Source: Methanoregula sp.
GTDB lineage: Archaea; Halobacteriota; Methanomicrobia; Methanomicrobiales; Methanospirillaceae
NCBI GenBank assembly: GCA_041645435.1
Contig: JBAZQB010000004.1
Location: 248,001-312,000, forward strand
Reading direction: 5' to 3'
DNA: 64,000 bases
How positions within the stretch are numbered: the stretch's first letter is position 1; each line of letters starts with the position of its first letter. The notes beneath the pieces are model-generated. The model made no database searches and had not been told where the DNA came from. It saw only the letters and a list, made by a program, of their open reading frames with translations. Shown here one piece after another: positions 24,472 to 32,892 of the stretch. The position numbers and the translations under genes were made by a program.

Positions 24472-25476
24472 TCAGGAACTGGAAAGTGTTTGATTCTCAA
24501 CCGTGAATTTTCCGGTCAGGGTACCTGACTGCTGACCATCGATATTTAACACTTTTACATCCCAGAGACCGGATTTGGCACCGTTGGAGGTCTTGAGATC
24601 AAGAACACAGGTGATCTTCAGGGTATCGAGAGACGTTGGAGTGACACAGGGAAGTTCGGTTGTTCCCTGAATAAAAGTCACTTTTACCCCCTCTTTGAAA
24701 TTCTGGCCATTAATGGCTATGGCAAGCTGGGTTGTATTCAGTTCAGAGTGTGTTGGGGAAACACTCGTCAGAATGGGGGGTTGAGCACCAATAGAAAATG
24801 CGCCGGTCTTGGTCCCCGACATTCCTCCAGGGTTGGTGACCATGACATTCCAGCTACCTTCGTCCGCGCCATTGAGATTGAAGGTCCCGCCAATTGAAGT
24901 TGCAGAGGAGACCGATACGCCCGTTGCTGTAATTGACGGGTATCCTGCCCGCGTCAGTTTTGCCGTTGCACCGCTCTCGAAATTCGTACCGGTAATTGTT
25001 ACGCCGACAACTGCATCCTTGGCACCGCTCGCGGGAGATACATTGCTCACCGTGGGAGTACTGCCGGAGAGGGTTGTTGGAACCGTCGTAGGAATGGTTG
25101 TCGTAACAATCTGTATAGACGAGACGGTCACATGGGATAATTTTACCGGATAGACTTTTTCGACAAGGACCCTCTCAACTTTTTCAGTCTTGTTGTTGAT
25201 GAAGTGTCCCCATGACCCGTCAGTGTTTTTATAGATCCAGGCCCGGGTGTACATATCGGTTGTCACATCGTATTTGGTAATAACATATAATGTCTGATCC
25301 GTCGATGAGGCAGATTTGGCAATAATATCTCCTGCAACAAACTTTGCTTCTGGCAATGCTGTCGTGGGTACGGTAGTAGTCGTTCCAGCAGATGACTGAT
25401 CGGAGCACCCGGCAACCAGTACCATAAAACCAAGAATAGCACAGATCAAAAGTCCGTCCCTGAGTCTTTTCTCCAT
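24472..25476 (-). CDS. Lipoprotein with two IPT/TIG domains
   Basis: 334 aa. The N-terminal hydrophobic stretch ends in a lipobox (LVAGC, Cys24), followed by a Ser/Thr linker. Residues ~30-105 look like a small beta domain ending in WIYKNTDGSWGHFI. Then come two IPT/TIG (Ig-like) domains: ~145-228 (VSNVSPASGAKDAVVGVTI ... GAFSIG) and ~232-330 (LTSVSPTHSELNTTQLAIAI ... GKFTVE). Such domains occur in cell-surface adhesins. The protein is probably anchored on the outer face of the membrane; the ligand is unknown. Confidence 0.8.
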   Translation of the reverse strand: MEKRLRDGLLICAILGFMVLVAGCSDQSSAGTTTTVPTTALPEAKFVAGDIIAKSASSTDQTLYVITKYDVTTDMYTRAWIYKNTDGSWGHFINNKTEKVERVLVEKVYPVKLSHVTVSSIQIVTTTIPTTVPTTLSGSTPTVSNVSPASGAKDAVVGVTITGTNFESGATAKLTRAGYPSITATGVSVSSATSIGGTFNLNGADEGSWNVMVTNPGGMSGTKTGAFSIGAQPPILTSVSPTHSELNTTQLAIAINGQNFKEGVKVTFIQGTTELPCVTPTSLDTLKITCVLDLKTSNGAKSGLWDVKVLNIDGQQSGTLTGKFTVENQTLSSS

Positions 25477-25539
25477 AGTGGTAACTTTCGATGCATATGC
25501 GTATAATATTTTTTATCCCTGTTCCGGCTGAAGGTCGGG

Positions 25540-26415
25540 TTATTTTACCGGCAGCATGACCGTTTTGAAATTCCGGGAAAAATACCGGTGTATTCCGATG
25601 AGAGTGATGACTGCTAAAAGTGCAGAACCATAGACTGCGATCATCGCACTCTGCGTGCCGGATATCCCGATACGGTCTGCCATAACAAATGTCAGTCCAA
25701 ACGCAACAAAGATGCTTGCTGCATAGACATCCCTGACCGCAAAGAAGAAGACTGCTGTTGCAAGTCCGAGCACCAGGAATCCCGCCAGCGCCGATTGCAG
25801 GTGAACTGACGGGCTGTGGGCAAAGGACGTGATGCAGAAAAGCCATGCAGTGACCAGGCTGCCGGCAGCGATCGATATGATAGTCCCCCCGCTCCGCACA
25901 AATGCCTGTACATGGGTTCCCAGAAGCACCCAGCAGACCATCACCGATGCAATTGCTGTCGGCAGCAGAAGCAGGAACGTGAAGGCGAATGCGGATCGAT
26001 CCGTCCCAAACGGTGAAAAGAGTATTACCATCGTATATCCGAAAAAGGATGTCAGGGAACATGCAAACAGGGTTCGCCGCAATTCCCGAAATCCGATCTG
26101 GAACATGTTGATCGCACCCGTGACGAATGATTCACGCAGGCAGTATACCGGTATAATCATTCCCGTAATGATGCATGCAAAAACCGTGTATATGACAATT
26201 CCTGCCGGGTTTTGTGCCAGGAACAGGCGGGCATCCCCTTCGAGAAGGGCTGTTACAATCATCCAGATCGCATAGATAGCAATGGGGATCACGAGCAGCC
26301 GGATCACCATTGAACGGGATTCAGGTCTGTCGGTTGGCCCGGATACTCTGCGAAGGGATGGTCGTTCGTCAGTCATGCGTAATTGTGCTCTTAACAGGGT
26401 TGGATCACTATTCAC
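25540..26415 (-). CDS. Polytopic membrane protein of unknown family
   Basis: 291 aa, with a polar N-terminus (1-~35) followed by about seven transmembrane segments. No recognisable motif; the layout (a hydrophilic start, IPVYCLRESFVTGAINMFQI between helices, a short basic C-terminus) recalls Yip1/YIP1-like membrane proteins but I cannot confirm it. The start may be at the MTDERPSL methionine (26376). It precedes the IPT/TIG lipoprotein gene by 63 bases on the same strand, so the two may be co-transcribed. Confidence 0.6.
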   Translation of the reverse strand: MNSDPTLLRAQLRMTDERPSLRRVSGPTDRPESRSMVIRLLVIPIAIYAIWMIVTALLEGDARLFLAQNPAGIVIYTVFACIITGMIIPVYCLRESFVTGAINMFQIGFRELRRTLFACSLTSFFGYTMVILFSPFGTDRSAFAFTFLLLLPTAIASVMVCWVLLGTHVQAFVRSGGTIISIAAGSLVTAWLFCITSFAHSPSVHLQSALAGFLVLGLATAVFFFAVRDVYAASIFVAFGLTFVMADRIGISGTQSAMIAVYGSALLAVITLIGIHRYFSRNFKTVMLPVK

Positions 26416-26479
26416 ATGTATATTCCGGTTTCATTGCACTATCCGTATATGATTGATACCCATTCTGAGGGGATCCCGA

Positions 26480-27328
26480 TTATGTCCGGGCTTCAAGCAG
26501 CTCCCGTATGGCACGCTCACGCTCTTCTTCTCTAACTGAAACGGGACTCATCCGCTCTTCAAATGTTGGAAGGGCCCGCTCATAAAAAATGCCAAGGGCG
26601 ATCCGGGCATCGCTGTTGTAGTCCCATTCGCGGGCAAGGGCACACGCAGCCTCAAAATCCGGCGTACCTGTGGCAGGCAGATCATACACATGGGAATCAT
26701 AATAGTCTGTTGCCGGGAAGAATGTGGCACAGATCTGGAGCACATCAATGAATGAAAAACCCTTGTGTGCAATACCTGCGCGGATCAGCCCCTTTAACGC
26801 ATCCATCTTCCGGGTGTATCCCCGGGCAATGAAGCTTGCACCGCTCGCGAGCATGAGCTCAACCGGGTTGATGGGATATTCCGCTGTACCGGAAGGGGTT
26901 GATTTTCCCTTAAATCCAAGCGGGGATGTGGGGGTGTACTGCCCGGTAGTAAGTCCATAGACCCGGTTATTGTGCACAATTACGGTTATATCGATATTGC
27001 GCTTTGCTGCAAAGATCAGGTGGTCAAGTCCCTCGGCGTACGCATCCCCGTCACCCACACAACAGATCACCGTAAGGGCAGGATTGGCAAGTTTTATACC
27101 TGTAGCTGCCGGAATTGCCCTCCCGTGAAGAGAATAGAAACTGTTGATATTGAGATAATCGGCAATCTTTGCATGACAACCGATACCGGATACGAGAACA
27201 ACATCATCGAGAGATTTTCCTTCCTTTTCCCTGTCTGACAGCAGGTTTTTTAACGTGTGCTGGAGGGAAAAATTTCCGCAGCCCGGGCACCATGTGTTCT
27301 GGGCATCGGTGATGAGTGTCCGGGTCAT
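26480..27328 (-). CDS. korB: 2-oxoacid:ferredoxin oxidoreductase, beta subunit
   Basis: 282 aa. Binds thiamine pyrophosphate: CPGCGNF (~14-20), GIGCHAKIADYLN (~49-61), HGRAIPAATGIKLANP (~69-84) and the TPP/metal motif GDGDAYAEGLDHLIFAAKRN (~93-112). NNRVYGLTTGQYTPTSP (~121-137) completes the site. Transfers electrons from oxidative decarboxylation of a 2-oxoacid to ferredoxin. Paired with the alpha subunit (1-base overlap). Which 2-oxoacid is used (2-oxoglutarate seems most likely from length and order, but pyruvate is possible) is unresolved; no delta subunit is adjacent. Confidence 0.85.
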   Translation of the reverse strand: MTRTLITDAQNTWCPGCGNFSLQHTLKNLLSDREKEGKSLDDVVLVSGIGCHAKIADYLNINSFYSLHGRAIPAATGIKLANPALTVICCVGDGDAYAEGLDHLIFAAKRNIDITVIVHNNRVYGLTTGQYTPTSPLGFKGKSTPSGTAEYPINPVELMLASGASFIARGYTRKMDALKGLIRAGIAHKGFSFIDVLQICATFFPATDYYDSHVYDLPATGTPDFEAACALAREWDYNSDARIALGIFYERALPTFEERMSPVSVREEERERAIRELLEART

Positions 27329-28980
27329 CAGATACCCGCCTCCTTTACCCGGGAGACCAGCTCTTCTACGGTAAACGGCCTGCCATCATACCGCAGGATC
27401 TTCTCATCCGTAATAATCCCGTGCCGCTCTGCAAGAGCTGCAAGCTGGGCGGTTGCATTCTCTTCCACGGCGATCAACCGTTTCACTCCCCGAAGCGCTT
27501 TTTGGATCTGATCGACCGGGAACGGGGCAAGCACAATGGGGCGTACGACCCGGAGGCCGAGTTCTGCAGCTGCTTCTTCACAGATTCCTTTGGTGGATCC
27601 CCAGCAAAGCAATGCAGTTGATGCAGCGGGAGTGCCCGATTGGATCACACCGTCGTAGCCCTGCATCAGATAGATTAAGGTCTCCCACTTTTTCAGTCGC
27701 TTATTTGTTATCTGATCGGTGATCCCTGCATCTTCGGCAGTGATTCCCGCTTCGTCATGCATATAACCGTTCACCTTCACCACTGCATCTTTTGTTCCGG
27801 GAAATGCCATGGGAGAGATGCCGGATTCAGTATTCCCATAGCGGTGATAGGGGGTCTTGCCATCCCCTAAGGATACTATCGGACCTGACAGATTTTGCAA
27901 TGCACCCGGATCAAGGCTGTACGTGCCTTCCGAAAGCGTCTTGTCGGCAAGTATGAATGCCGGGATTTGGCATTTCCATGCAATATCCATTGCGCGTTCA
28001 GACCAGTGCAGGGCTTCCTCTGCATCCCCCGGGGCAACGATCAGGCGGGGAAACTCCCCGTGCCCGGCATGAAGGACAAACTGGAGATCGGATTGTCCGG
28101 TATAGGTAGGGAGTCCGGTTGAGGGGCCGGTTCGCTGTGAAACAACGATCACAACAGGAATTTCTGCCATCCCGGCAAGGGAAAGTCCTTCCGTCATCAG
28201 GCAGAATCCCCCGCCGGAAGTGCCGATGGCAGACTTTTTGCCTGCATAGGCAAACCCGAGCGCCATGAGGATAACCGCAATCTCGTTTTCGGGATGCACA
28301 ACCATAATCCCAAACCGCTCTTTCTGCTCGGCAAGAAAATGGAGAATACTGGAAGATGGTGTCATCGGGTACGAAACATAGGCATCCAGCCCACCCCGCA
28401 CCAAGCCCAGTCCGATCGCTTCATTTCCCGATACCAGGGACTGCGGCAGGTTTTCACCTTTTTTTATGGGATGGACAGGTTCGAACATGTCGAATGCTTT
28501 TTTTGCCACGGCAAGGTTCAGGTCCGCGCCTTTCGGAATATGCCTGCGGAACACGGCATCCACGACCTGCCAGTCGATCCCTGCCACTCTGGCAAATCCG
28601 CCGATGAGTGCGGAGTTTCCCATGATTCCGGGAGCGTTTTCTTCTGCAAGGATTGCCTTGACCGGAATACCCTGACCCCCGTTTTTTACTACATCCTTAT
28701 TGGAGATGAAGGCCGTTTTATCCGTGAATTTTTCTTTTTGCCGCACAATGGTCTCCTGATCGAGCGCCAGTACAAAATCAACCCGGTTGCGACAGGCACC
28801 TGCATGCTGTTCCCGGCCCCGTATAATGGCGAAATTGTGCCCGCCCCGGATCAGGGAAGGGTAATCAAAATAGATATAAATGCGATAGCCAAGATGGTTC
28901 AGCAGCTGTGCGATCATTGCACTGGCACTATTGATGCCCTCTCCTGCCTTTCCCCCGATAAGGACAGACACCTCGTTCAT
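27328..28980 (-). CDS. korA: 2-oxoacid:ferredoxin oxidoreductase, fused gamma-alpha subunit
   Basis: 550 aa from ATG 28980 (MNEVSVLIGGKAGEGINS), the usual family start; an upstream ATG at 29046 is not. Residues ~1-190 are the gamma domain (CoA/2-oxoacid-linked GGKAGEG loop); ~195-550 is the alpha (pyrimidine) domain beginning GNEAIGLGLVRGGLDAYVSY, then TSGGGFCLMTEGLSLAGMAE (~270) and VVVSQRTGPSTGLPT. Gamma-alpha fusion is common in archaea. The stop overlaps korB by one base (TGATG). The partner ferredoxin subunit is missing here. Confidence 0.88.
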   Translation of the reverse strand: MNEVSVLIGGKAGEGINSASAMIAQLLNHLGYRIYIYFDYPSLIRGGHNFAIIRGREQHAGACRNRVDFVLALDQETIVRQKEKFTDKTAFISNKDVVKNGGQGIPVKAILAEENAPGIMGNSALIGGFARVAGIDWQVVDAVFRRHIPKGADLNLAVAKKAFDMFEPVHPIKKGENLPQSLVSGNEAIGLGLVRGGLDAYVSYPMTPSSSILHFLAEQKERFGIMVVHPENEIAVILMALGFAYAGKKSAIGTSGGGFCLMTEGLSLAGMAEIPVVIVVSQRTGPSTGLPTYTGQSDLQFVLHAGHGEFPRLIVAPGDAEEALHWSERAMDIAWKCQIPAFILADKTLSEGTYSLDPGALQNLSGPIVSLGDGKTPYHRYGNTESGISPMAFPGTKDAVVKVNGYMHDEAGITAEDAGITDQITNKRLKKWETLIYLMQGYDGVIQSGTPAASTALLCWGSTKGICEEAAAELGLRVVRPIVLAPFPVDQIQKALRGVKRLIAVEENATAQLAALAERHGIITDEKILRYDGRPFTVEELVSRVKEAGI

Positions 28981-29186
28981 TTGGATCCCCACATGATCTG
29001 ATACTGCCAGAGCTGCTAAATAATTTGGCATGTATGCACCCGGCAATAGTGGTACTACGACAGCGCTTGGACCTTTAATAAAATTAAAAGAGGATAACGA
29101 CGGGTATGTGCGGCGGGCAGTAAAGGAAGCAATTGAGAAAATTCATACAAAAACAGTAAAAACTGCTGAAATGCAATAATTCTCCC

Positions 29187-29573
29187 TTATTTTCTGATCA
29201 ACTGCTCAAGGACATTTTTCAGGTCATTGATCTTATAGGGTTTCGTGAGTTTTCCTGAAAAACCATAACTGGCAAAATCCAGCACTGCAGGATCATTGGA
29301 ATATCCGGTGGACACTACGGCTTTTACCTCCGGATCAAATGCCTTTAACTGCGCGATGGTCTCTTTTCCGCCCATCCCTTCAGGAACGGAGAGATCGAGT
29401 ATAACCAGGTCAAAGGGAACGCCGGCATTCTTCTCTTTTGTGTAGAGCTCGATTGCTGCCTGCCCTTCCTGGGCAAACATGACTTCATAACCAAGGAACT
29501 TAAGGACTTCCTGAGTGACATCAAGGATGATCTGCTCATCATCCATCAGGAGTACTTTTCCCTTGCTTGTCAT
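29187..29573 (-). CDS. Single-domain response regulator (CheY-like)
   Basis: 128 aa from ATG 29573 (MTSKGKVLLMDDEQ); an upstream ATG at 29609 adds non-homologous residues. Acidic pocket DDE (10-12), phospho-accepting Asp in VILDLSVPEGMGG (~62), Thr/Ser in VVSTGYS (~94-100) and Lys in LTKPY (~113). There is no output domain. It stands apart from the response-regulator array at 42-47 kb and its receiver is not of that subfamily (the array reads TEPYGYxIKP). Confidence 0.88.
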   Translation of the reverse strand: MTSKGKVLLMDDEQIILDVTQEVLKFLGYEVMFAQEGQAAIELYTKEKNAGVPFDLVILDLSVPEGMGGKETIAQLKAFDPEVKAVVSTGYSNDPAVLDFASYGFSGKLTKPYKINDLKNVLEQLIRK

Positions 29574-29646
29574 GGTTAACCTGTCTGTTAACCTAATAGT
29601 TAATACCAATATATTATATACTCTGTCGTGTCCGGATAACAGATTT

Positions 29647-29922
29647 CTATTTTTTTAATGCCCGCAGTCTTGCAGCCTCGTCCTTGTCTTCAACTCGGAG
29701 GAGAAACGTGCCATGGCAGGGCTTGGTGTAAGGAAAGATCACAAAATCACCTTCAAGCCCGATGGCAATCGGAGGCAACCCTATGACGTGGACATCGAAG
29801 ACCTTGAATCCGGGTAAGACATCCCGGAACTCGGTATAGTTTTTTTTGATGAAATCACGGGACTCCTTAAAGGTCGCATCCCGGAGCACGATCTCGTAAT
29901 TCATTGATTCTACGCAGCCCAT
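29647..29922 (-). CDS. DUF1894 protein (methanogen-specific)
   Basis: 91 aa. Recognised by the pattern MNYEIVLRDATFKESRDFI and the later FVIFPYTKPCHGTFLLRV. Found essentially only in methanogens, function unknown. Start kept at 29922 (MGCVESMNYE). Its first 13 bases overlap the upstream DUF1890 gene, and the pair usually occurs together, so a joint task is likely. The C-terminus is charged (EDKDEAARLRALKK). Confidence 0.85.
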   Translation of the reverse strand: MGCVESMNYEIVLRDATFKESRDFIKKNYTEFRDVLPGFKVFDVHVIGLPPIAIGLEGDFVIFPYTKPCHGTFLLRVEDKDEAARLRALKK

Positions 29923-30419
29923 GGTGCCACCTCATCAAGCGCTTTTTTCAAGGGAAGGGGGTTATGCACGGCTTTTGCTGCAATAGGGGTGCAGGGAAAG
30001 TCCATCTGTTTTACCAGTTCTTCATAATGTTCGCCGTAGATGATGGTGAAAATCTTTGCCTTTGAGATCGCACTCATTGTCCCGGCATAGGTGACCCCGG
30101 CATCATTATGGATAAAGACAAAACACCGGTCAAAGTCCCGCTTTTTTTCAGTGATCATGACAACCGCCCGGTCAAGATCCATGACCTCGCCGAGGTAATG
30201 CCGGTCGGGATCTGCAACCACAAGAAGCGTGTTTGCTGCCTTATTGCCGGCAACGGTGGGCACTATACCCGCCTTTTTGAGCCGGTTGATCAGGTATAAT
30301 GCTATACTTGTCTGTACCGGCACCTGCGGGCAGCCGAGCACGAGAAGCGCGGTTGCCGGTTGTGTTGTTGATTCCCCCGTCACGCTTAGACCATTCCCTG
30401 CTGATTGGTACAGTTCCAT
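29910..30419 (-). CDS. DUF1890 protein (methanogen-specific)
   Basis: 169 aa. The conserved part starts with LLVLGCPQVPVQTSIALYLI (~26-45), followed by GNKAANTLLVVADPDRHYLG and IHNDAGVTYAGTMSAIS, all family hallmarks. An extra ~22 residues at the N-terminus are rich in Thr/Gly and may not be translated; no better internal start is seen. Looks like a Rossmann-like fold. Partner of DUF1894 by a 13-base overlap. Nothing shows what it binds. It lies between fdhD (36 bases away) and DUF1894. Confidence 0.85.
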   Translation of the reverse strand: MELYQSAGNGLSVTGESTTQPATALLVLGCPQVPVQTSIALYLINRLKKAGIVPTVAGNKAANTLLVVADPDRHYLGEVMDLDRAVVMITEKKRDFDRCFVFIHNDAGVTYAGTMSAISKAKIFTIIYGEHYEELVKQMDFPCTPIAAKAVHNPLPLKKALDEVAPWAA

Positions 30420-30455
30420 TATTCACAACAGGCAATAATCTTGCGCATCGGGTAT

Positions 30456-31202
30456 TCACTCATGAGGAAACACCGGAATACTGCGTATCCGCTCCGGGTG
30501 CGTGTATATCGTCAATCGCTCTCCACGACTGAAACAGACCAGGGTTATTCCCGCTGCATCAGCGGTAGCAATCCCCTTATCGGTAGAAGCGGCCCGGGAA
30601 ATTATTATGGGAATTCCTGCATTTGCACTTTTCCTGACCATCCCTGCAGGTTGTCGCCCCGTACAACCAATGACACAGCGGGAGAGATTTATTCCGTTCA
30701 AGAGAGCATGTCCGATGATTTTGTCAACGGTATTATGCCGGCCCACATCGCTGCTTTTGACAATACACGTACCATTACAGAAAAGAACTGAACAATGAAC
30801 CCCGCCGGTTTTTCGCCAGAGTTCAGTCTCGATCTCTTTGGTGACAGCGATGATTTCCTGACAGGATATCCGGATATCTGAGACAATATGAGCAGATTTT
30901 AAAGAGAACTCAAATCCTCCGGATGAACCCACCGCTCTTTTAGCCAGGTTCACTTCGCAGCCGGCATCTGAATACACTAAAATACGATCGCCATCGACAA
31001 TCACCTTATCGACATACGGACTGATCCCTTCGCTTACCACAAAACCGGCTCCCAGTTCCCTGAGCTGGTCCCGGCTCGCAATTACTTCTGTTATGGGATG
31101 ATCATTCAAGAGAATCTGAAACCGGTCCTCCACAACAACAGGATCATCAATCTCGTGTATCTCATTACCATTTACCTGGATGGCATGATGGTGATTCATC
31201 AT
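30456..31202 (-). CDS. fdhD: FdhD-family formate dehydrogenase accessory protein
   Basis: 248 aa. The family hallmark DVGRHNTVDKIIGHAL (~153-168) is present, with CTGRQPAGMVRKSANAGIP (~180-198) and RAASTDKGI. In bacteria FdhD passes sulfur from IscS to the molybdenum/tungsten cofactor of formate dehydrogenase, using a CxxC loop. In the place where that loop sits in E. coli, here the sequence reads AVGSSGGFEF (~90-99), without cysteine; a pair at CSVLFC (~136-141) is elsewhere. Methanogens using formate need this function. The start is overlapped by cutA by 4 bases. Confidence 0.88.
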   Translation of the reverse strand: MMNHHHAIQVNGNEIHEIDDPVVVEDRFQILLNDHPITEVIASRDQLRELGAGFVVSEGISPYVDKVIVDGDRILVYSDAGCEVNLAKRAVGSSGGFEFSLKSAHIVSDIRISCQEIIAVTKEIETELWRKTGGVHCSVLFCNGTCIVKSSDVGRHNTVDKIIGHALLNGINLSRCVIGCTGRQPAGMVRKSANAGIPIIISRAASTDKGIATADAAGITLVCFSRGERLTIYTHPERIRSIPVFPHE

Positions 31203-31522
31203 GATTCACACGTTTCCTGATGTACCCAGTCAAGATATGGCATATGACCGGCAATGACCGGTACCGCGATGATCTCGGGCACTTCGTAGCTGTGCAACTG
31301 CCTTATAGCGGCGATAACATCTGTTTTCATTGATTCCCGGGTCTTTGCGATGAGCAGGTGTTCCGGTTCCGAGCAGAATTCCCCGTTCCACCGGTAATAA
31401 GAATGCACGGGAACGACATTGACACAGGCAACCAGCCTGCGCTCTATAAGTGCCCGGGCCATGGCTTCTGATTCTGCAGCGGGTATCGTGCAGAAAATGA
31501 CAACGATTTCTGGTGATTCCAT
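31199..31522 (-). CDS. cutA: CutA1 divalent-ion tolerance family protein
   Basis: 107 aa from ATG 31522 with GGAG upstream; the ATG at 31552 lacks it. Family features: FCTIPAAESEAMARALIERRLVACVNVVP (~10-38, the trimer core), YYRWNGEF, EHLLIAKT, and HSYEVPEIIAVPV near the end. CutA1 forms trimers and binds divalent metals; its precise job is unclear. First gene of the unit cutA-fdhD-DUF1890-DUF1894, in which it overlaps fdhD by 4 bases. Confidence 0.92.
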   Translation of the reverse strand: MESPEIVVIFCTIPAAESEAMARALIERRLVACVNVVPVHSYYRWNGEFCSEPEHLLIAKTRESMKTDVIAAIRQLHSYEVPEIIAVPVIAGHMPYLDWVHQETCES

Positions 31523-31743
31523 GAGATCTCCGTTAAAATGCCGGCTGGTCAAGGCGTTCCCATTTTACCTTCCTTTCCCGGGTAAACGGTGACGTCCGGC
31601 ACCTCATATTCCCTTTTTTTCTCCCTTTCGCTCTATTTTTACTGTTCGGTATTAAGGGTATGCCCGTTCACCCGCGGGAAGGTGCGGGAGAATGTGCTTT
31701 TAGAGTTAATTACTATACGTCAGACTGCCAAAATTAGGTACTT

Positions 31744-32892
31744 ATGTACGCATCACGCATGAGCAATCTCCCGCCGTATCTTTTTGCACGGATCGACGAG
31801 ATGAAAGCCGAACAGCAGAAAAAAGGTGTAGACATCATCGACCTCGGTGTAGGAGATCCGGATCTCGCTACCCCGCCCCATATCGTAGCCTCACTCTGCG
31901 AGGCCGCAAAGAACCCGGAGAACCACCACTACCCGTCATACGTGGGTATGCCCGCGTACCGGAGCGCTGTTGCCGACTGGTACAAGCAGCGGTTCGGCGT
32001 TACGCTTGATGCCGGGAAAGAAGTTGTTGCCCTGATGGGTTCCAAGGACGGTATTGCCCATATTGCCGAGGCGTTTGTCAACCCCGGCGACTATGTGCTT
32101 GCCCCGAGTCCTGGTTACCCGGTGTACCGGACCGGGACCCTCTTTGCCGAGGGACGGGTGCACGAGATGCCCCTCATAAGGAAGAACAACTTTGTTCCCG
32201 TGCTTGCGGATATCCCAAAAGCAGTAGCCAAAGCAGCAAAGATCATCTACATCAATTATCCCAACAACCCGACCGCAGCAATAGCCCCGGACGGGTTTTA
32301 CCGCGAGGTTGTGGACTTTGCTGCCGATAACAATATCGTCGTCGTCTCGGACAATGCGTACTCCGAGATCGCATTCGATGGGTACCGGGCTCCTTCGTTC
32401 CTTGAGACAAAGGGTGCCATGGATGTGGGTATCGAGATGCACTCGCTCTCGAAGACCTACAACATGACCGGCTGGCGGATCGGCATGGCAGTCGGTAATG
32501 CAGAGATCCTTGCCGGGCTCGGCCGGGTCAAGACCAACGTGGACTCCGGGGTCTTCAACGCGGTGCAGCACGCGGCAATCACCGCACTGCGCGGATCGCA
32601 GGACTGCGTGAAAGAAGCCTGCGCCATCTACCAGGAACGCCGCGATGTGCTGATCGCCGGCCTGCGGGGTCTCGGGTTCGATGTGCCCTCACCCAAGGCA
32701 ACCTTCTATGTCTGGGTCCCGGTCAACGACTGCATGGCATTTTCGGCAAAACTGCTCAATGAAGCCGGCATCGTTGCAACCCCCGGCGTAGGCTTTGGCG
32801 CCAGCGGCGAAGGCTATGTGCGGTTTGCCATCACCCGCCCGGTAACACGGATCAACGAGGCAATCGAACGCATGCGGAGGCTGAACCTGTGA
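31744..32892 (+). CDS. dapL: LL-diaminopimelate aminotransferase
   Basis: 382 aa. PLP-dependent class I/II aminotransferase with K237 in HSLSKTYNMTGWRIGMAVGN, and the family-typical IIDLGVGDPDLATPPHI (~35-51), YPSYVGMPAYR and SDNAYSEIAFDG (~203-214). DapL converts tetrahydrodipicolinate directly to LL-diaminopimelate, the route used by methanogens. Directly followed by lysA with a 4-base overlap, which supports lysine synthesis. A weak TATA-like TTACTATAC about 28 bases before the ATG suggests a leaderless message; CCCGC/GCGGG at about 31671-31688 can form a small hairpin upstream. Confidence 0.88.
   Translation: MYASRMSNLPPYLFARIDEMKAEQQKKGVDIIDLGVGDPDLATPPHIVASLCEAAKNPENHHYPSYVGMPAYRSAVADWYKQRFGVTLDAGKEVVALMGSKDGIAHIAEAFVNPGDYVLAPSPGYPVYRTGTLFAEGRVHEMPLIRKNNFVPVLADIPKAVAKAAKIIYINYPNNPTAAIAPDGFYREVVDFAADNNIVVVSDNAYSEIAFDGYRAPSFLETKGAMDVGIEMHSLSKTYNMTGWRIGMAVGNAEILAGLGRVKTNVDSGVFNAVQHAAITALRGSQDCVKEACAIYQERRDVLIAGLRGLGFDVPSPKATFYVWVPVNDCMAFSAKLLNEAGIVATPGVGFGASGEGYVRFAITRPVTRINEAIERMRRLNL

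Noticed and set aside
28294..29001. 235-aa open frame antisense to the korA gene
   Set aside because: Composition and motif content are those of a shadow frame; korA has intact family motifs throughout.
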